NCBI GenBank assembly: GCA_002499015.1
Contig: DAJY01000004.1
Location: 1-7,494, forward strand
Length of the DNA stretch: 7,494 nucleotides
DNA from: Euryarchaeota archaeon UBA242
Lineage (GTDB): Archaea > Thermoplasmatota > Poseidoniia > Poseidoniales > Poseidoniaceae
Direction of reading: 5' to 3'
Shown here piece by piece: positions 1-5,270 of the stretch (position 1 is its first letter; each line of letters begins with the position of its first letter). Position numbers and translations under genes: made by a program. The notes beneath the pieces were generated by a model. It ran no database searches. It worked only from the letters and a program-made list of their open reading frames with translations, and was not told where the DNA came from.

Positions 1-225
1 CGTTCACTACTAACAAGTATCCCTGAAGGAGAGACTGTAGTGGTTCACTGTATGGGTGGATTAAGTCGTGCTGGAACATTTGTTTCCATTTATCTATGGC
101 TACGAGGTTCATCTATGGCAGATGCAATAGAAAGAGTTCGTACAGAAAGAGATTCCAGAGCGATTAATCATAAGCAAAAGAAATTCTTGGAACGTCTTGA
201 GCAAACTGGCTACATCATTGAGTAA
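1..225 (+). CDS. Dual-specificity/tyrosine phosphatase-like protein, C-terminal fragment (5' end outside the window)
   Basis: Frame 1 is open from the first base to the TAA at 223-225, giving 74 residues of a protein whose N-terminus lies outside the window. Residues 16-26 read HCMGGLSRAGT. This is the HC-x5-R phosphate-binding loop of cysteine-dependent protein phosphatases: Cys17 would be the nucleophile, Arg23 would bind phosphate, and the Ser before Arg is common in the family. The following helix and the segment around residues 40-56 (MADAIERVRTERDSRAINH) match the helical C-terminus of compact dual-specificity phosphatases, where an R-x-R-AI-N/S patch is usual. The protein should dephosphorylate phosphoproteins or a small phosphorylated ligand in the cytoplasm; the substrate cannot be told from this fragment. 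The general-acid Asp loop lies upstream, so activity cannot be fully judged. An internal GTG at position 40 is not a credible start because it would cut off the beta strand before the active site. Confidence 0.85.
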   Translation, partial: RSLLTSIPEGETVVVHCMGGLSRAGTFVSIYLWLRGSSMADAIERVRTERDSRAINHKQKKFLERLEQTGYIIE

Positions 226-261
226 TTTATATGCAAAAACAATTACCGGATTCCGGTAAGT
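226..261 (+). promoter_or_regulatory. TATA-like box plus 17-bp inverted repeat behind the phosphatase gene
   Basis: Directly after the phosphatase stop lies TTTATATG (226-233), a good match to an archaeal TATA box. Beginning 9 bases later is the inverted repeat TTACCGGATTCCGGTAA (243-259), with two perfect 8-base arms around a single central base. If the TATA box works, transcription would start near 254, inside the repeat, which is where archaeal repressors often bind. No convincing gene follows on this strand, so the site could instead be a 3'-end hairpin of the phosphatase mRNA (6-bp stem, 5-base loop). The role is inferred and unproven. Confidence 0.3.
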
Positions 262-303
262 TTCAAAAAGTAGCATTATTCGCATTTACTACACCCAATT
301 CCA

Positions 304-313
304 GCAAAAAACG
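304..313 (-). terminator. Possible T-run terminator for tRNA-Ala
   Basis: On the minus strand, about 54 bases beyond the 3' end of the tRNA, there is a run of six T (plus-strand A at 306-311). Archaeal RNA polymerase commonly terminates at such runs without needing a hairpin. It is the longest T-run between the tRNA and the end of the phosphatase gene. The call rests only on composition and position. Confidence 0.3.
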
Positions 314-364
314 CTAGTAGGGTGGTTGTCAAAACCGCGACACTGAACGACATTGAACAGGAGG

Positions 365-437
365 TGGACGTTAGGGGATTTGAACCCCTGGCATCTTCGT
401 TGCAAACGAAGCACTCTTCCAACTGAGCTAAACGCCC
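365..437 (-). tRNA. tRNA-Ala, anticodon UGC
   Basis: Read on the minus strand, the 73 bases fold into a standard cloverleaf. The acceptor stem is GGGCGTT / AACGTCC, the D stem GCTC / GAGT, and the anticodon stem CTTCG / CGAAG closes the loop TTTGCAA with anticodon TGC. The variable loop is five bases, and the T stem AGGGG / CCCCT closes TTCAAAT. Position 3 is G and position 70 is U, the G3:U70 wobble pair that identifies alanine tRNAs, which agrees with the anticodon. The discriminator base is A73. The genome continues CCT rather than CCA, so the CCA end must be added by the nucleotidyltransferase. No intron is present. It reads GCA codons and, with wobble, other GCN codons. A weak TATA-like stretch (TTTAAT on the minus strand, around 479-484) lies about 45 bases upstream and could serve as its promoter. 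Confidence 0.97.
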
Positions 438-526
438 CTGTAATTCAACCTGTGAGCGCTCCCCTTTTGAGCCTTCACATTAAACATAGTGCTTTTATCA
501 ATGTAATGATTGATAATTGTCAACGA

Positions 527-1828
527 TTAGACAAGGTCAATGGTTGCATCTCTATCTGGACCTACACCAATACTAGTGCAAGGAACTCCCATCAAAGACT
601 CAAGTTTAGAGATATAATTCTGTGCTGCTGCTGGAAGTGCTTTGAATCCAATTCCATCAGAATTGGCCTTCTTTGCAATCTCTAACCATTCGCTCAAAGA
701 ATGACCTGGGAATCCAGGCATTGAAATATAAATTGGTTTGCATCTTGCGATTGCACTTGCTGAAGATGGCATTTCTAGAATCTCTTTGCCATCTAGTTCG
801 TATGCTACACAGATTTTAATTTCTTCAAGTCCGCCTAAAACATCTAACTTTGTCAAGGCAATTCCTGTGAAACCATTGATTCGGTTAGCATGGCGCATTA
901 CCACCATGTCAAACCAACCACAGCGTCTCTTTCGCCCTGTAGTTGTACCAAATTCGTGACCCACTGTGCCGAGGTGATCACCATCTTCATCTTCTAATTC
1001 AGTAGGCATTGCACCGTGACCAACTCGAGTAATATAGGCCTTAGTGATTCCAATTACCTCGTTGACGTGGCCAGGATGAATACCAGCACCGTGAGAAGCA
1101 TTTCCTCTTGATGTGACCGAGGAAGTGACAAAAGGGTATGTTCCTTGGTCAATATCCAATAAGCAACCTTGAGCACCTTCCAGAATAATGTGCTCACCTA
1201 ACTTCAGAGCATTGTCGATCATTAAACCTGTATTACCGATTGAACCATCGTAATTATTCCATATCCAATTAACATCTGCACTCAAGGATTCTTCGCTGAC
1301 CCTATCTTCTGAACCTGCAGCTTGAAGAGATGCATTCATTCTTGCAACTGTTGACATAATCCATTGAGCATCGTTAATGATCTCATTGAGATCTCCAAAG
1401 CGAAGGCCAATTCTGTTAATCTTATCTGCATATGTAGGACCAATCCCTCTACCCGTAGTTCCAATCTTGCTGTCTAGACTGTCCATGAATCGGTGATATG
1501 GGAGGATAATGTGAGCTCTTTCACTGACATATAATCTGTCACCTCTTGGGTCTTCACCTGTCGATTGTTTCCAATCGGCAAGTTCCTTATCGAGGACCCA
1601 TGGGTCAACAACCATTCCATCTCCTAGGACAAGATTACACTCTTTTCGTGTTATCCCGCTTGGTAATAAATGGAACTTCAGTACTTTATCGCCAATGACA
1701 ACCGTATGCCCTGCGTTATTACCGCCTTGGAATCTAACAACCCAAGACGCCTGTTCGGCAAGGCGGTCAACTAGTTTTCCTTTTCCTTCATCGCCCCATT
1801 GGGCACCTAGAATGACAGTTGCTGGCAT
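527..1828 (-). CDS. purA: Adenylosuccinate synthetase (EC 6.3.4.4)
   Basis: This 433-residue protein is full length; the E. coli enzyme has 432. It joins IMP and aspartate using GTP to make adenylosuccinate, the first step from IMP to AMP, in the cytoplasm. The N-terminal GAQWGDEGKGK (residues 8-18) is the family's GTP-binding loop with the catalytic Asp13. NNAGHT (37-42) supplies the catalytic His41. GTTGRGIGPTYADK is the IMP-binding/switch segment, and EGAQGCLLDIDQGTYPFVTSS, GTTTGRKRRCGWFD and the C-terminal GVGPDRDATI are further signature blocks. All landmarks are intact. The ATG at 1828 is well supported: GAGGAG (minus strand, 1840-1835) lies six bases upstream, and the protein starts just before the P-loop as in homologues. 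The gene is divergent from tfb across a 292-bp gap, and its 3' end lies 89 bp from the tRNA-Ala gene on the same strand. purB is not in the window. Confidence 0.98.
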   Translation of the reverse strand: MPATVILGAQWGDEGKGKLVDRLAEQASWVVRFQGGNNAGHTVVIGDKVLKFHLLPSGITRKECNLVLGDGMVVDPWVLDKELADWKQSTGEDPRGDRLYVSERAHIILPYHRFMDSLDSKIGTTGRGIGPTYADKINRIGLRFGDLNEIINDAQWIMSTVARMNASLQAAGSEDRVSEESLSADVNWIWNNYDGSIGNTGLMIDNALKLGEHIILEGAQGCLLDIDQGTYPFVTSSVTSRGNASHGAGIHPGHVNEVIGITKAYITRVGHGAMPTELEDEDGDHLGTVGHEFGTTTGRKRRCGWFDMVVMRHANRINGFTGIALTKLDVLGGLEEIKICVAYELDGKEILEMPSSASAIARCKPIYISMPGFPGHSLSEWLEIAKKANSDGIGFKALPAAAQNYISKLESLMGVPCTSIGVGPDRDATIDLV

Positions 1829-1870
1829 TAGAGTCTCCTCATTCTGCGGGGAATGCTGACCGTCTTTGAA

Positions 1871-1900
1871 CTATATCCTTACAACCTCTAGATATTTATG
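1871..1900 (-). promoter_or_regulatory. Candidate purA promoter
   Basis: On the minus strand two TATA-like words precede purA: CATAAATATC (1900-1891) and AAGGATATAG (1880-1871). Initiation about 25 bases downstream of them would give leaders of roughly 40 or 20 bases, and both would include the GAGGAG ribosome site. The sequence alone does not show which is used. Confidence 0.35.
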
Positions 1901-2067
1901 GTAAAATTCTCAATTATTTTTCATCCGATATTGATTGATAGCGGTTATAAATGGAACAATAAGACCTTACTTTATTAATTGTAGAACAAAGAAACTATTG
2001 TATTCGCCTAACGCGTATTTTTACGCTTGAATGACCGCATGCACCTCATTAGTGATAGGGCAATCCA

Positions 2068-2106
2068 GCGAGGAGTTTATATAAGGCGGCGTTTACTAGT
2101 TAACTA
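2068..2106 (+). promoter_or_regulatory. tfb promoter: TATA box and palindrome at the predicted start site
   Basis: TTTATATAA (2076-2084) is a near-ideal archaeal TATA box, preceded by a purine-rich stretch (GCGAGGAG, 2068-2075) in the BRE position. Transcription about 25 bases downstream would start near 2105, only some 15 bases before the start codon, so the mRNA leader should be very short. The perfect 10-bp palindrome TAGTTAACTA (2097-2106) covers the predicted start site, where a repressor could block initiation. The operator role is inference; a 10-bp palindrome is expected several times by chance in a window of this size. Confidence 0.6.
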
Positions 2107-2120
2107 AGAGTTGAGAAGTG

Positions 2121-3131
2121 ATGAGTCGAAAACAAGTAAATATGGAACCTGCATCTTCAAAGAAAAATCAATACCATGGAGGTGACGACTTAGAACATCC
2201 TCCGCGCCGAACTTTAGAGGGCCATACTAGACCTTGTGAGGAGTGTTTTGCAGTTGATTGGAATATGGATGAAAACAGAGGAGAAATCGTCTGTAACTCC
2301 TGTGGCCTTGTTGCTGCAGAAAATGTGATCGACCCTGGCGCAGAGTGGATTAATGGCGATAGCGGCCAAGATAAATCAAGAGTTGGTGCACCTTTGACCT
2401 ATACACTGGCCGACAGAGGATTGAACACAACTATTGATGTAAAGGATTTGAATTCTGGGCAATCTGGAAGACTCGGCATGTCCAATCAAGCAAGACGCGA
2501 TTGGAGAAGAAGAAGAGTCGTTGATGAAAGAAGTAAAACCAGAAAGAGTCGTGAGAGAAATTTGGTTATGGCTAATCAATTCATTAGAGACAAATCAGGT
2601 TTACCACGGCCGTTACAAGAGGAAGTTGCCCGCATATACAGGAAATTATCCACGGAGGGTTTCGTTACCGGCAGATCGATTGCTGGTGTTTCAGCAGCTT
2701 GTACATATTTAGTCGCTAGGCAGGAAAGCCTACCAAGACAGATTTCACACATAGCTGAATCCTTTGATATAACTGAAAAGGAATTATCTCGATTGATTAG
2801 ACAAGTATCCAGAAAAATGAATATGCATAAAATTACTTCCCCGGACCAATTCTTTGACAAGTTCATCTCCGATTTACAATTGCCTGCCAACATCCACATT
2901 CAGGTCAACAACCTTTGGAGTATTATTAAGCCGCATGACGATATCTGGCAAGGAAAGAAACCGATGGGAGTTGCTGCTGCTCTAATTTACAAAGCATCGA
3001 ATGAATCTAGCAATCCAAGAACTCAATCTGAAGTGTGCGCTGTTGCGAATATCTCAGAGGTCACATTACGCGGATTACTGCGTTTATTTGATGGTCTGTT
3101 GCAACAACTTGGCCATGAATCATTGCAATGA
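2121..3131 (+). CDS. tfb: Transcription initiation factor TFB (TFIIB homologue)
   Basis: TFB bridges the TBP-TATA-box complex and RNA polymerase, sets transcription direction through the BRE and helps open the promoter. The 336-residue product shows all the parts. An N-terminal zinc ribbon has Cys39, Cys42, Cys58 and Cys61 (C-x2-C-x15-C-x2-C). The B-reader region contains LADRGLNTTI, the counterpart of the conserved GLxTxI motif. A basic linker (RRDWRRRR, then SKTRKSRERN) follows. Two cyclin-fold repeats occupy about residues 143-230 and 232-330, the first with the hallmark GRSIAGVSAACTY. The 38 residues ahead of the first cysteine are longer than in many archaeal TFBs and are polar and charged. 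A GTG at 2118 immediately precedes the ATG at 2121; ATG is chosen, but a start one codon earlier cannot be excluded. There is no strong Shine-Dalgarno sequence, which fits the short leader predicted from the TATA box. Archaea often have several TFB paralogues, so this may not be the only one. Confidence 0.96.
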   Translation: MSRKQVNMEPASSKKNQYHGGDDLEHPPRRTLEGHTRPCEECFAVDWNMDENRGEIVCNSCGLVAAENVIDPGAEWINGDSGQDKSRVGAPLTYTLADRGLNTTIDVKDLNSGQSGRLGMSNQARRDWRRRRVVDERSKTRKSRERNLVMANQFIRDKSGLPRPLQEEVARIYRKLSTEGFVTGRSIAGVSAACTYLVARQESLPRQISHIAESFDITEKELSRLIRQVSRKMNMHKITSPDQFFDKFISDLQLPANIHIQVNNLWSIIKPHDDIWQGKKPMGVAAALIYKASNESSNPRTQSEVCAVANISEVTLRGLLRLFDGLLQQLGHESLQ

Positions 3132-3184
3132 TTGATACTTTTCAGCAACAACCTTGATGAATCTAGGGCTCGGAGACTATAATC

Positions 3185-3463
3185 ATGGGATTCAAGGCCA
3201 ATGCACGCAAACATCAAAAAAAGTCTGGTGATGAATCAAAGAAATCCTCTACTTCTGCAAAGGAAGGAGCAATTCCGTGTGGCAGAAAATCCTGTGAAGG
3301 GTTTGCCGACAAGGACATGGGAGGTCGCTCCCTCTCCGTTGATAATGCAATAGAAATATGGGGCGATAGCGGCTATACCGAGCGAAAAGGACGTGTTCGC
3401 GTCTGCAAGCCTTGCTACAAGTTGTGGAAGAAGGAAAACAAGTCCGACAAGGACACATATTGA
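3185..3463 (+). CDS. Small basic zinc-binding protein of unknown function
   Basis: I do not recognise this 92-residue protein as a named family. It begins with about 28 residues rich in Lys, Ser and Gln (MGFKANARKHQKKSG...), probably disordered and able to touch nucleic acid. A compact part then carries four cysteines, Cys32, Cys37, Cys74 and Cys77 (C-x4-C-x36-C-x2-C), a likely zinc site. The second pair lies in RVRVCKPCYKLWKK, which resembles the last zinc knuckle of FYVE domains (RVC-x2-CY-x2-L), though the central basic histidine motif of true FYVE domains is absent. The ATG at 3185 has GGAG (3172-3175) nine bases upstream. It lies 53 bp after tfb on the same strand and may be cotranscribed, but no functional link is shown. 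The cysteine pattern, the codon-like composition and the ribosome site argue that it is a real gene. Confidence 0.75.
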   Translation: MGFKANARKHQKKSGDESKKSSTSAKEGAIPCGRKSCEGFADKDMGGRSLSVDNAIEIWGDSGYTERKGRVRVCKPCYKLWKKENKSDKDTY

Positions 3464-3487
3464 GTTTCTTTTCACTTTCACTTTTAT
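3463..3487 (+). terminator. Possible T-rich terminator after the zinc protein gene
   Basis: Immediately after the stop codon is a pyrimidine-rich stretch with several T clusters (TTT, TTTT, TTT, TTTT, with CACTTT repeated twice). Such T-rich tracts without a hairpin are typical archaeal termination signals. The last cluster, CTTTTATC, could equally be a weak TATA element for the next gene, about 50 bases ahead of its start. Confidence 0.3.
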
Positions 3488-3536
3488 CGCAGGGTGTGGG
3501 AAAGAAAGTAGTACCTACGCCTTTCATTTCGGTTGT

Positions 3537-4154
3537 ATGAATAATAGAATTGTACTACGAAGCCTCGTCACATCCGATGGATGTTTGACCGCAATGGATG
3601 ATGGAATGATCGTCTGGAAACCGACACTCGGCAGGCGTCAACAAACAAAGTTAGATTCATTAGTGACAGTCATGTTGGCCTTTAAAAATTTCAATAACCG
3701 CCTAGAGAGCATCATCGTAGGCGATAATAGTGGAGGTATTACTCATTTATCTATTCCTTGTCTTGAAGTGATAAACAAATTTAATCTGGAAGGAGAATCA
3801 ATCCGCTCAATATGTTCGGCCAGTGAAAGCACACACCGCTTGCTAGCTGCATGCCAAAGCGGCTCAATATGGGTGGTTGGAGACCAAGTCCCCAGTAGGA
3901 AGATACTCCTTTTCCAGAACGAGGGGCCGATTACAAGCATTAGAGTTAGCAATAACGAAATTCATTTACAAAGTGGATGGCAACGTCGGGTACTAGATTT
4001 TACTGGTTGTGAATTATCTTACCACGATGTTTCTGCCAAGTTCAAGAAAAAGGATGAAATTAGGGCAGTTCGAAGGGCCCATTTACTGGAAGCGGATAAA
4101 AATAATTCATATTATCCGGCTACGCCAACCTTAGATATTCCGGCTGCTGCTTAA
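3537..4154 (+). CDS. Beta-propeller-like (WD40/PQQ-type) repeat protein, hypothetical
   Basis: The 205-residue product has a repeating four-strand pattern typical of propeller blades. Examples are DGCLTAMDDGMIVWKP (14-29), IIVGDNSGGITHLSIPCLEVINKF (59-82), LLAACQSGSIWVVGD (102-116) and EIHLQSGWQRRVLDFTG (about 140-156), each with a Gly-rich turn between strands and spaced about 40-45 residues. This is only about four blades, fewer than the seven usual in WD40 domains, and the signature Trp-Asp pairs are not clear. It may complete a propeller by pairing with itself or a partner. The tail (from about 165) is charged and ends in a Pro/Ala-rich stretch. The frame stays open further upstream, but that part lies over the zinc protein gene, so the ATG at 3537 is chosen; it lacks a clear ribosome site. 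Its stop codon overlaps that of the convergent gene at 4151-4154. Family and function remain uncertain. Confidence 0.65.
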   Translation: MNNRIVLRSLVTSDGCLTAMDDGMIVWKPTLGRRQQTKLDSLVTVMLAFKNFNNRLESIIVGDNSGGITHLSIPCLEVINKFNLEGESIRSICSASESTHRLLAACQSGSIWVVGDQVPSRKILLFQNEGPITSIRVSNNEIHLQSGWQRRVLDFTGCELSYHDVSAKFKKKDEIRAVRRAHLLEADKNNSYYPATPTLDIPAAA

Positions 4155-4912
4155 GCGGATTCTTTTTCTTCCAGTGGCCAATGAGTTCTCGGAGTCAACC
4201 ATAATGTTGAACGTGCAGGTCTTGCCCATGTTGAAGGTGGAGTACCGCCATCATCAATACAACTTTGATAGAATTCAAGATGACGTTTTAGAACTTCAGC
4301 AACATGTTTCTTGCCCCTTATAGCTGGACCTTGCATAGGTACAATTGCTGAAAGTTTCATCAACAATATTTTCTTGATATTATCTCTGAGAATCACTAGA
4401 TTAGCACCAGGTAAATCCCATCTGCATGGTCTGTCAGCTCTTATCAGGACTCCACCTGCAATCAGTAAATTTTCTTGTGAAATATAATATGACATTCCAT
4501 CAGTACTAATTCCATTGGTCAGCACTGCTTCGACTTCACAATCACCCAAGATAAATATTTCACCATCCTCAACCACTGAGGTTTCAATTGATGGCATGTC
4601 GGATTCATAACGATTAGCCCAAGTAGTAAAAAAATCTCCTGTTTGCAATGCTGCTTGCCCTTCTTCATGGATATGAACCGGTGCATTATCGAAGTATTGC
4701 GAAACATATTTGGATCCACCTGCGAAAGGATAGAGACGAGATGTAAGCAATATGCGGTCTAATTTTTCATCACCTAACACACCGATGATTCTCTCAACTT
4801 GTAGCATTTGATACCACGAAGTTCCTACATCGATTAGTATGTTACTCGCACTACCTTTGACCACAACGATGTTGGCATCGTGGTGAATTGCTGGCAGGCG
4901 GGTGATTCGCAT
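4151..4912 (-). CDS. Metallo-beta-lactamase-fold protein lacking the metal-binding residues (probable pseudoenzyme)
   Basis: The 253-residue product follows the metallo-beta-lactamase layout in order: RLPAIHHDANIVVVKG then NILIDVG (residues 5-30), ILLTSRLYPFAGG (54-66), VLTNGISTDGMSYYI (130-144), LLIAGGVLI (149-157) and IVPMQGPAIRG (190-200). In active members these blocks read TH-x-H-x-DH-x-GG, PGHTxGS, TGD and a final GHGP. Here the four HxHxDH ligands are Ser58, Leu60, Pro62 and Phe63. The third-motif His is Ile135, the bridging Asp is Gly154 and the last His is Gln194. The scaffold glycines remain, so the fold is probably intact but the usual dinuclear metal site cannot form. The frame is unbroken, which argues for a maintained non-catalytic or repurposed protein rather than decay. 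A TTG ten codons upstream (4942) would add a basic stretch, but the ATG at 4912 matches where family members begin. A minus-strand TTTTTATT around 4973-4981 may be its TATA box. Confidence 0.8.
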   Translation of the reverse strand: MRITRLPAIHHDANIVVVKGSASNILIDVGTSWYQMLQVERIIGVLGDEKLDRILLTSRLYPFAGGSKYVSQYFDNAPVHIHEEGQAALQTGDFFTTWANRYESDMPSIETSVVEDGEIFILGDCEVEAVLTNGISTDGMSYYISQENLLIAGGVLIRADRPCRWDLPGANLVILRDNIKKILLMKLSAIVPMQGPAIRGKKHVAEVLKRHLEFYQSCIDDGGTPPSTWARPARSTLWLTPRTHWPLEEKESA

Positions 4913-5020
4913 CAACCGGTGCTTGAGCCTCAAGTGCTTCAATTATGCGCAATGAAAAGATACTTTGGCTTGAATAAAAACGAGCAACTCCGTATTGATT
5001 ACAGGGTATTACTTCGGGTT

Positions 5021-5053
5021 TTGATTAAATAGAGGAAGTTGGTCGCCGAATAC
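5021..5053 (+). promoter_or_regulatory. L40e promoter, apparently giving a leaderless mRNA
   Basis: TTAAATAG (5025-5032) is a TATA-like box centred about 26 bases before the ATG at 5054, the normal distance from box to transcription start in archaea. Transcription would therefore begin at or next to the start codon. In agreement, no Shine-Dalgarno sequence lies at the right spacing; the GAGG at 5032-5035 is about 18 bases from the ATG, too far to act as one. Confidence 0.5.
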
Positions 5054-5203
5054 ATGGCACGATTCCCTGAAGCAGAAGCACGCTTGCTTCACCGTAAAAT
5101 CTGCATGAAGTGTAATGCTCGTAATGCTATGCGCGCAGCACGCTGCAGAAAGTGTAATTACAAGGGTCTTCGATTGAAGAACGTTGAACGCAAAGGTAGC
5201 TGA
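5054..5203 (+). CDS. rpl40e: 50S ribosomal protein L40e
   Basis: The 49-residue product starts MARFPEAEARLLHRKICMKC and continues with NARNAMRAARCRKCNYKG, a clear match to archaeal L40e. Eukaryotes make the same protein as the C-terminal part of a ubiquitin fusion; in archaea it stands alone, as here. Cys17, Cys20, Cys31 and Cys34 (C-x2-C-x10-C-x2-C) form its zinc site. The basic C-terminal half (RKCNYKGLRLKNVERKG) fits rRNA binding in the large subunit. The length is normal for archaeal members. The gene stands alone rather than in a ribosomal-protein operon, with its own TATA box giving a probable leaderless transcript. It converges with the prepilin peptidase gene, leaving 67 bp between the two stops. 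Confidence 0.96.
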   Translation: MARFPEAEARLLHRKICMKCNARNAMRAARCRKCNYKGLRLKNVERKGS

Positions 5204-5251
5204 TTACCTTTCACCATTAACTATTTTAATCCGACAAATAGCGTTAGCCTT

Positions 5252-5262
5252 GTCAAAAATAT
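5252..5262 (-). terminator. Possible T-run terminator of the prepilin peptidase gene
   Basis: On the minus strand a run of five T (plus-strand A at 5255-5259, within ATATTTTTGAC) lies about 11 bases after the TGA stop of the peptidase gene. T-runs of this length can end archaeal transcripts. It also lies in the convergent gap behind L40e. The evidence is composition and position only. Confidence 0.25.
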
Positions 5263-5270
5263 TTGCACAA

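Larger units (their letters stand above)
1829..2120. other. Divergent intergenic region between purA and tfb
   Basis: These 292 bases contain no credible gene. Next to purA they hold its Shine-Dalgarno sequence (1835-1840) and two TATA-like stretches on the minus strand (1871-1878 and 1891-1900). Next to tfb they hold a clear TATA box (2076-2084). In the middle is another strong TATA-like word, TTATAAAT (1945-1952), readable on both strands with no gene at the expected distance on the plus strand. A small hairpin, GCGTA-TTTT-TACGC, sits at 2013-2026. The middle part (1900-2010) is A/T-rich. Confidence 0.6.

Noticed and set aside
231..317. A 28-codon open frame (ATG at 231) between the phosphatase gene and the tRNA
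   Set aside because: It is short, has no ribosome site, overlaps the TATA-like word and inverted repeat, and its product shows no recognisable features.
488..526. Imperfect palindrome TTGATAATTGTCAA (510-523) between the tRNA and purA as a regulatory site
   Set aside because: It is A/T-rich with a mismatch in the arms and has no clear relation to a promoter; likely chance.
353..685. A 110-codon plus-strand frame across the tRNA and the end of purA
   Set aside because: It runs antisense through tRNA-Ala and the purA 3' end; the translation is shadow sequence with no domain.
3236..3527. Two minus-strand frames opposite the zinc protein gene
   Set aside because: They are antisense shadows in different frames; neither shows a ribosome site or a family pattern, while the sense frame has a coherent cysteine motif.
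3393..3536. N-terminal extension of the propeller-like protein
   Set aside because: It overlaps the zinc protein gene in another frame and includes the T-rich stretch after that gene's stop, so it is not credible coding sequence.
4913..4942. TTG start adding ten residues to the metallo-beta-lactamase-fold protein
   Set aside because: TTG is a rare start, no ribosome site precedes it, and the ATG at 4912 matches the usual family start; kept only as an alternative.
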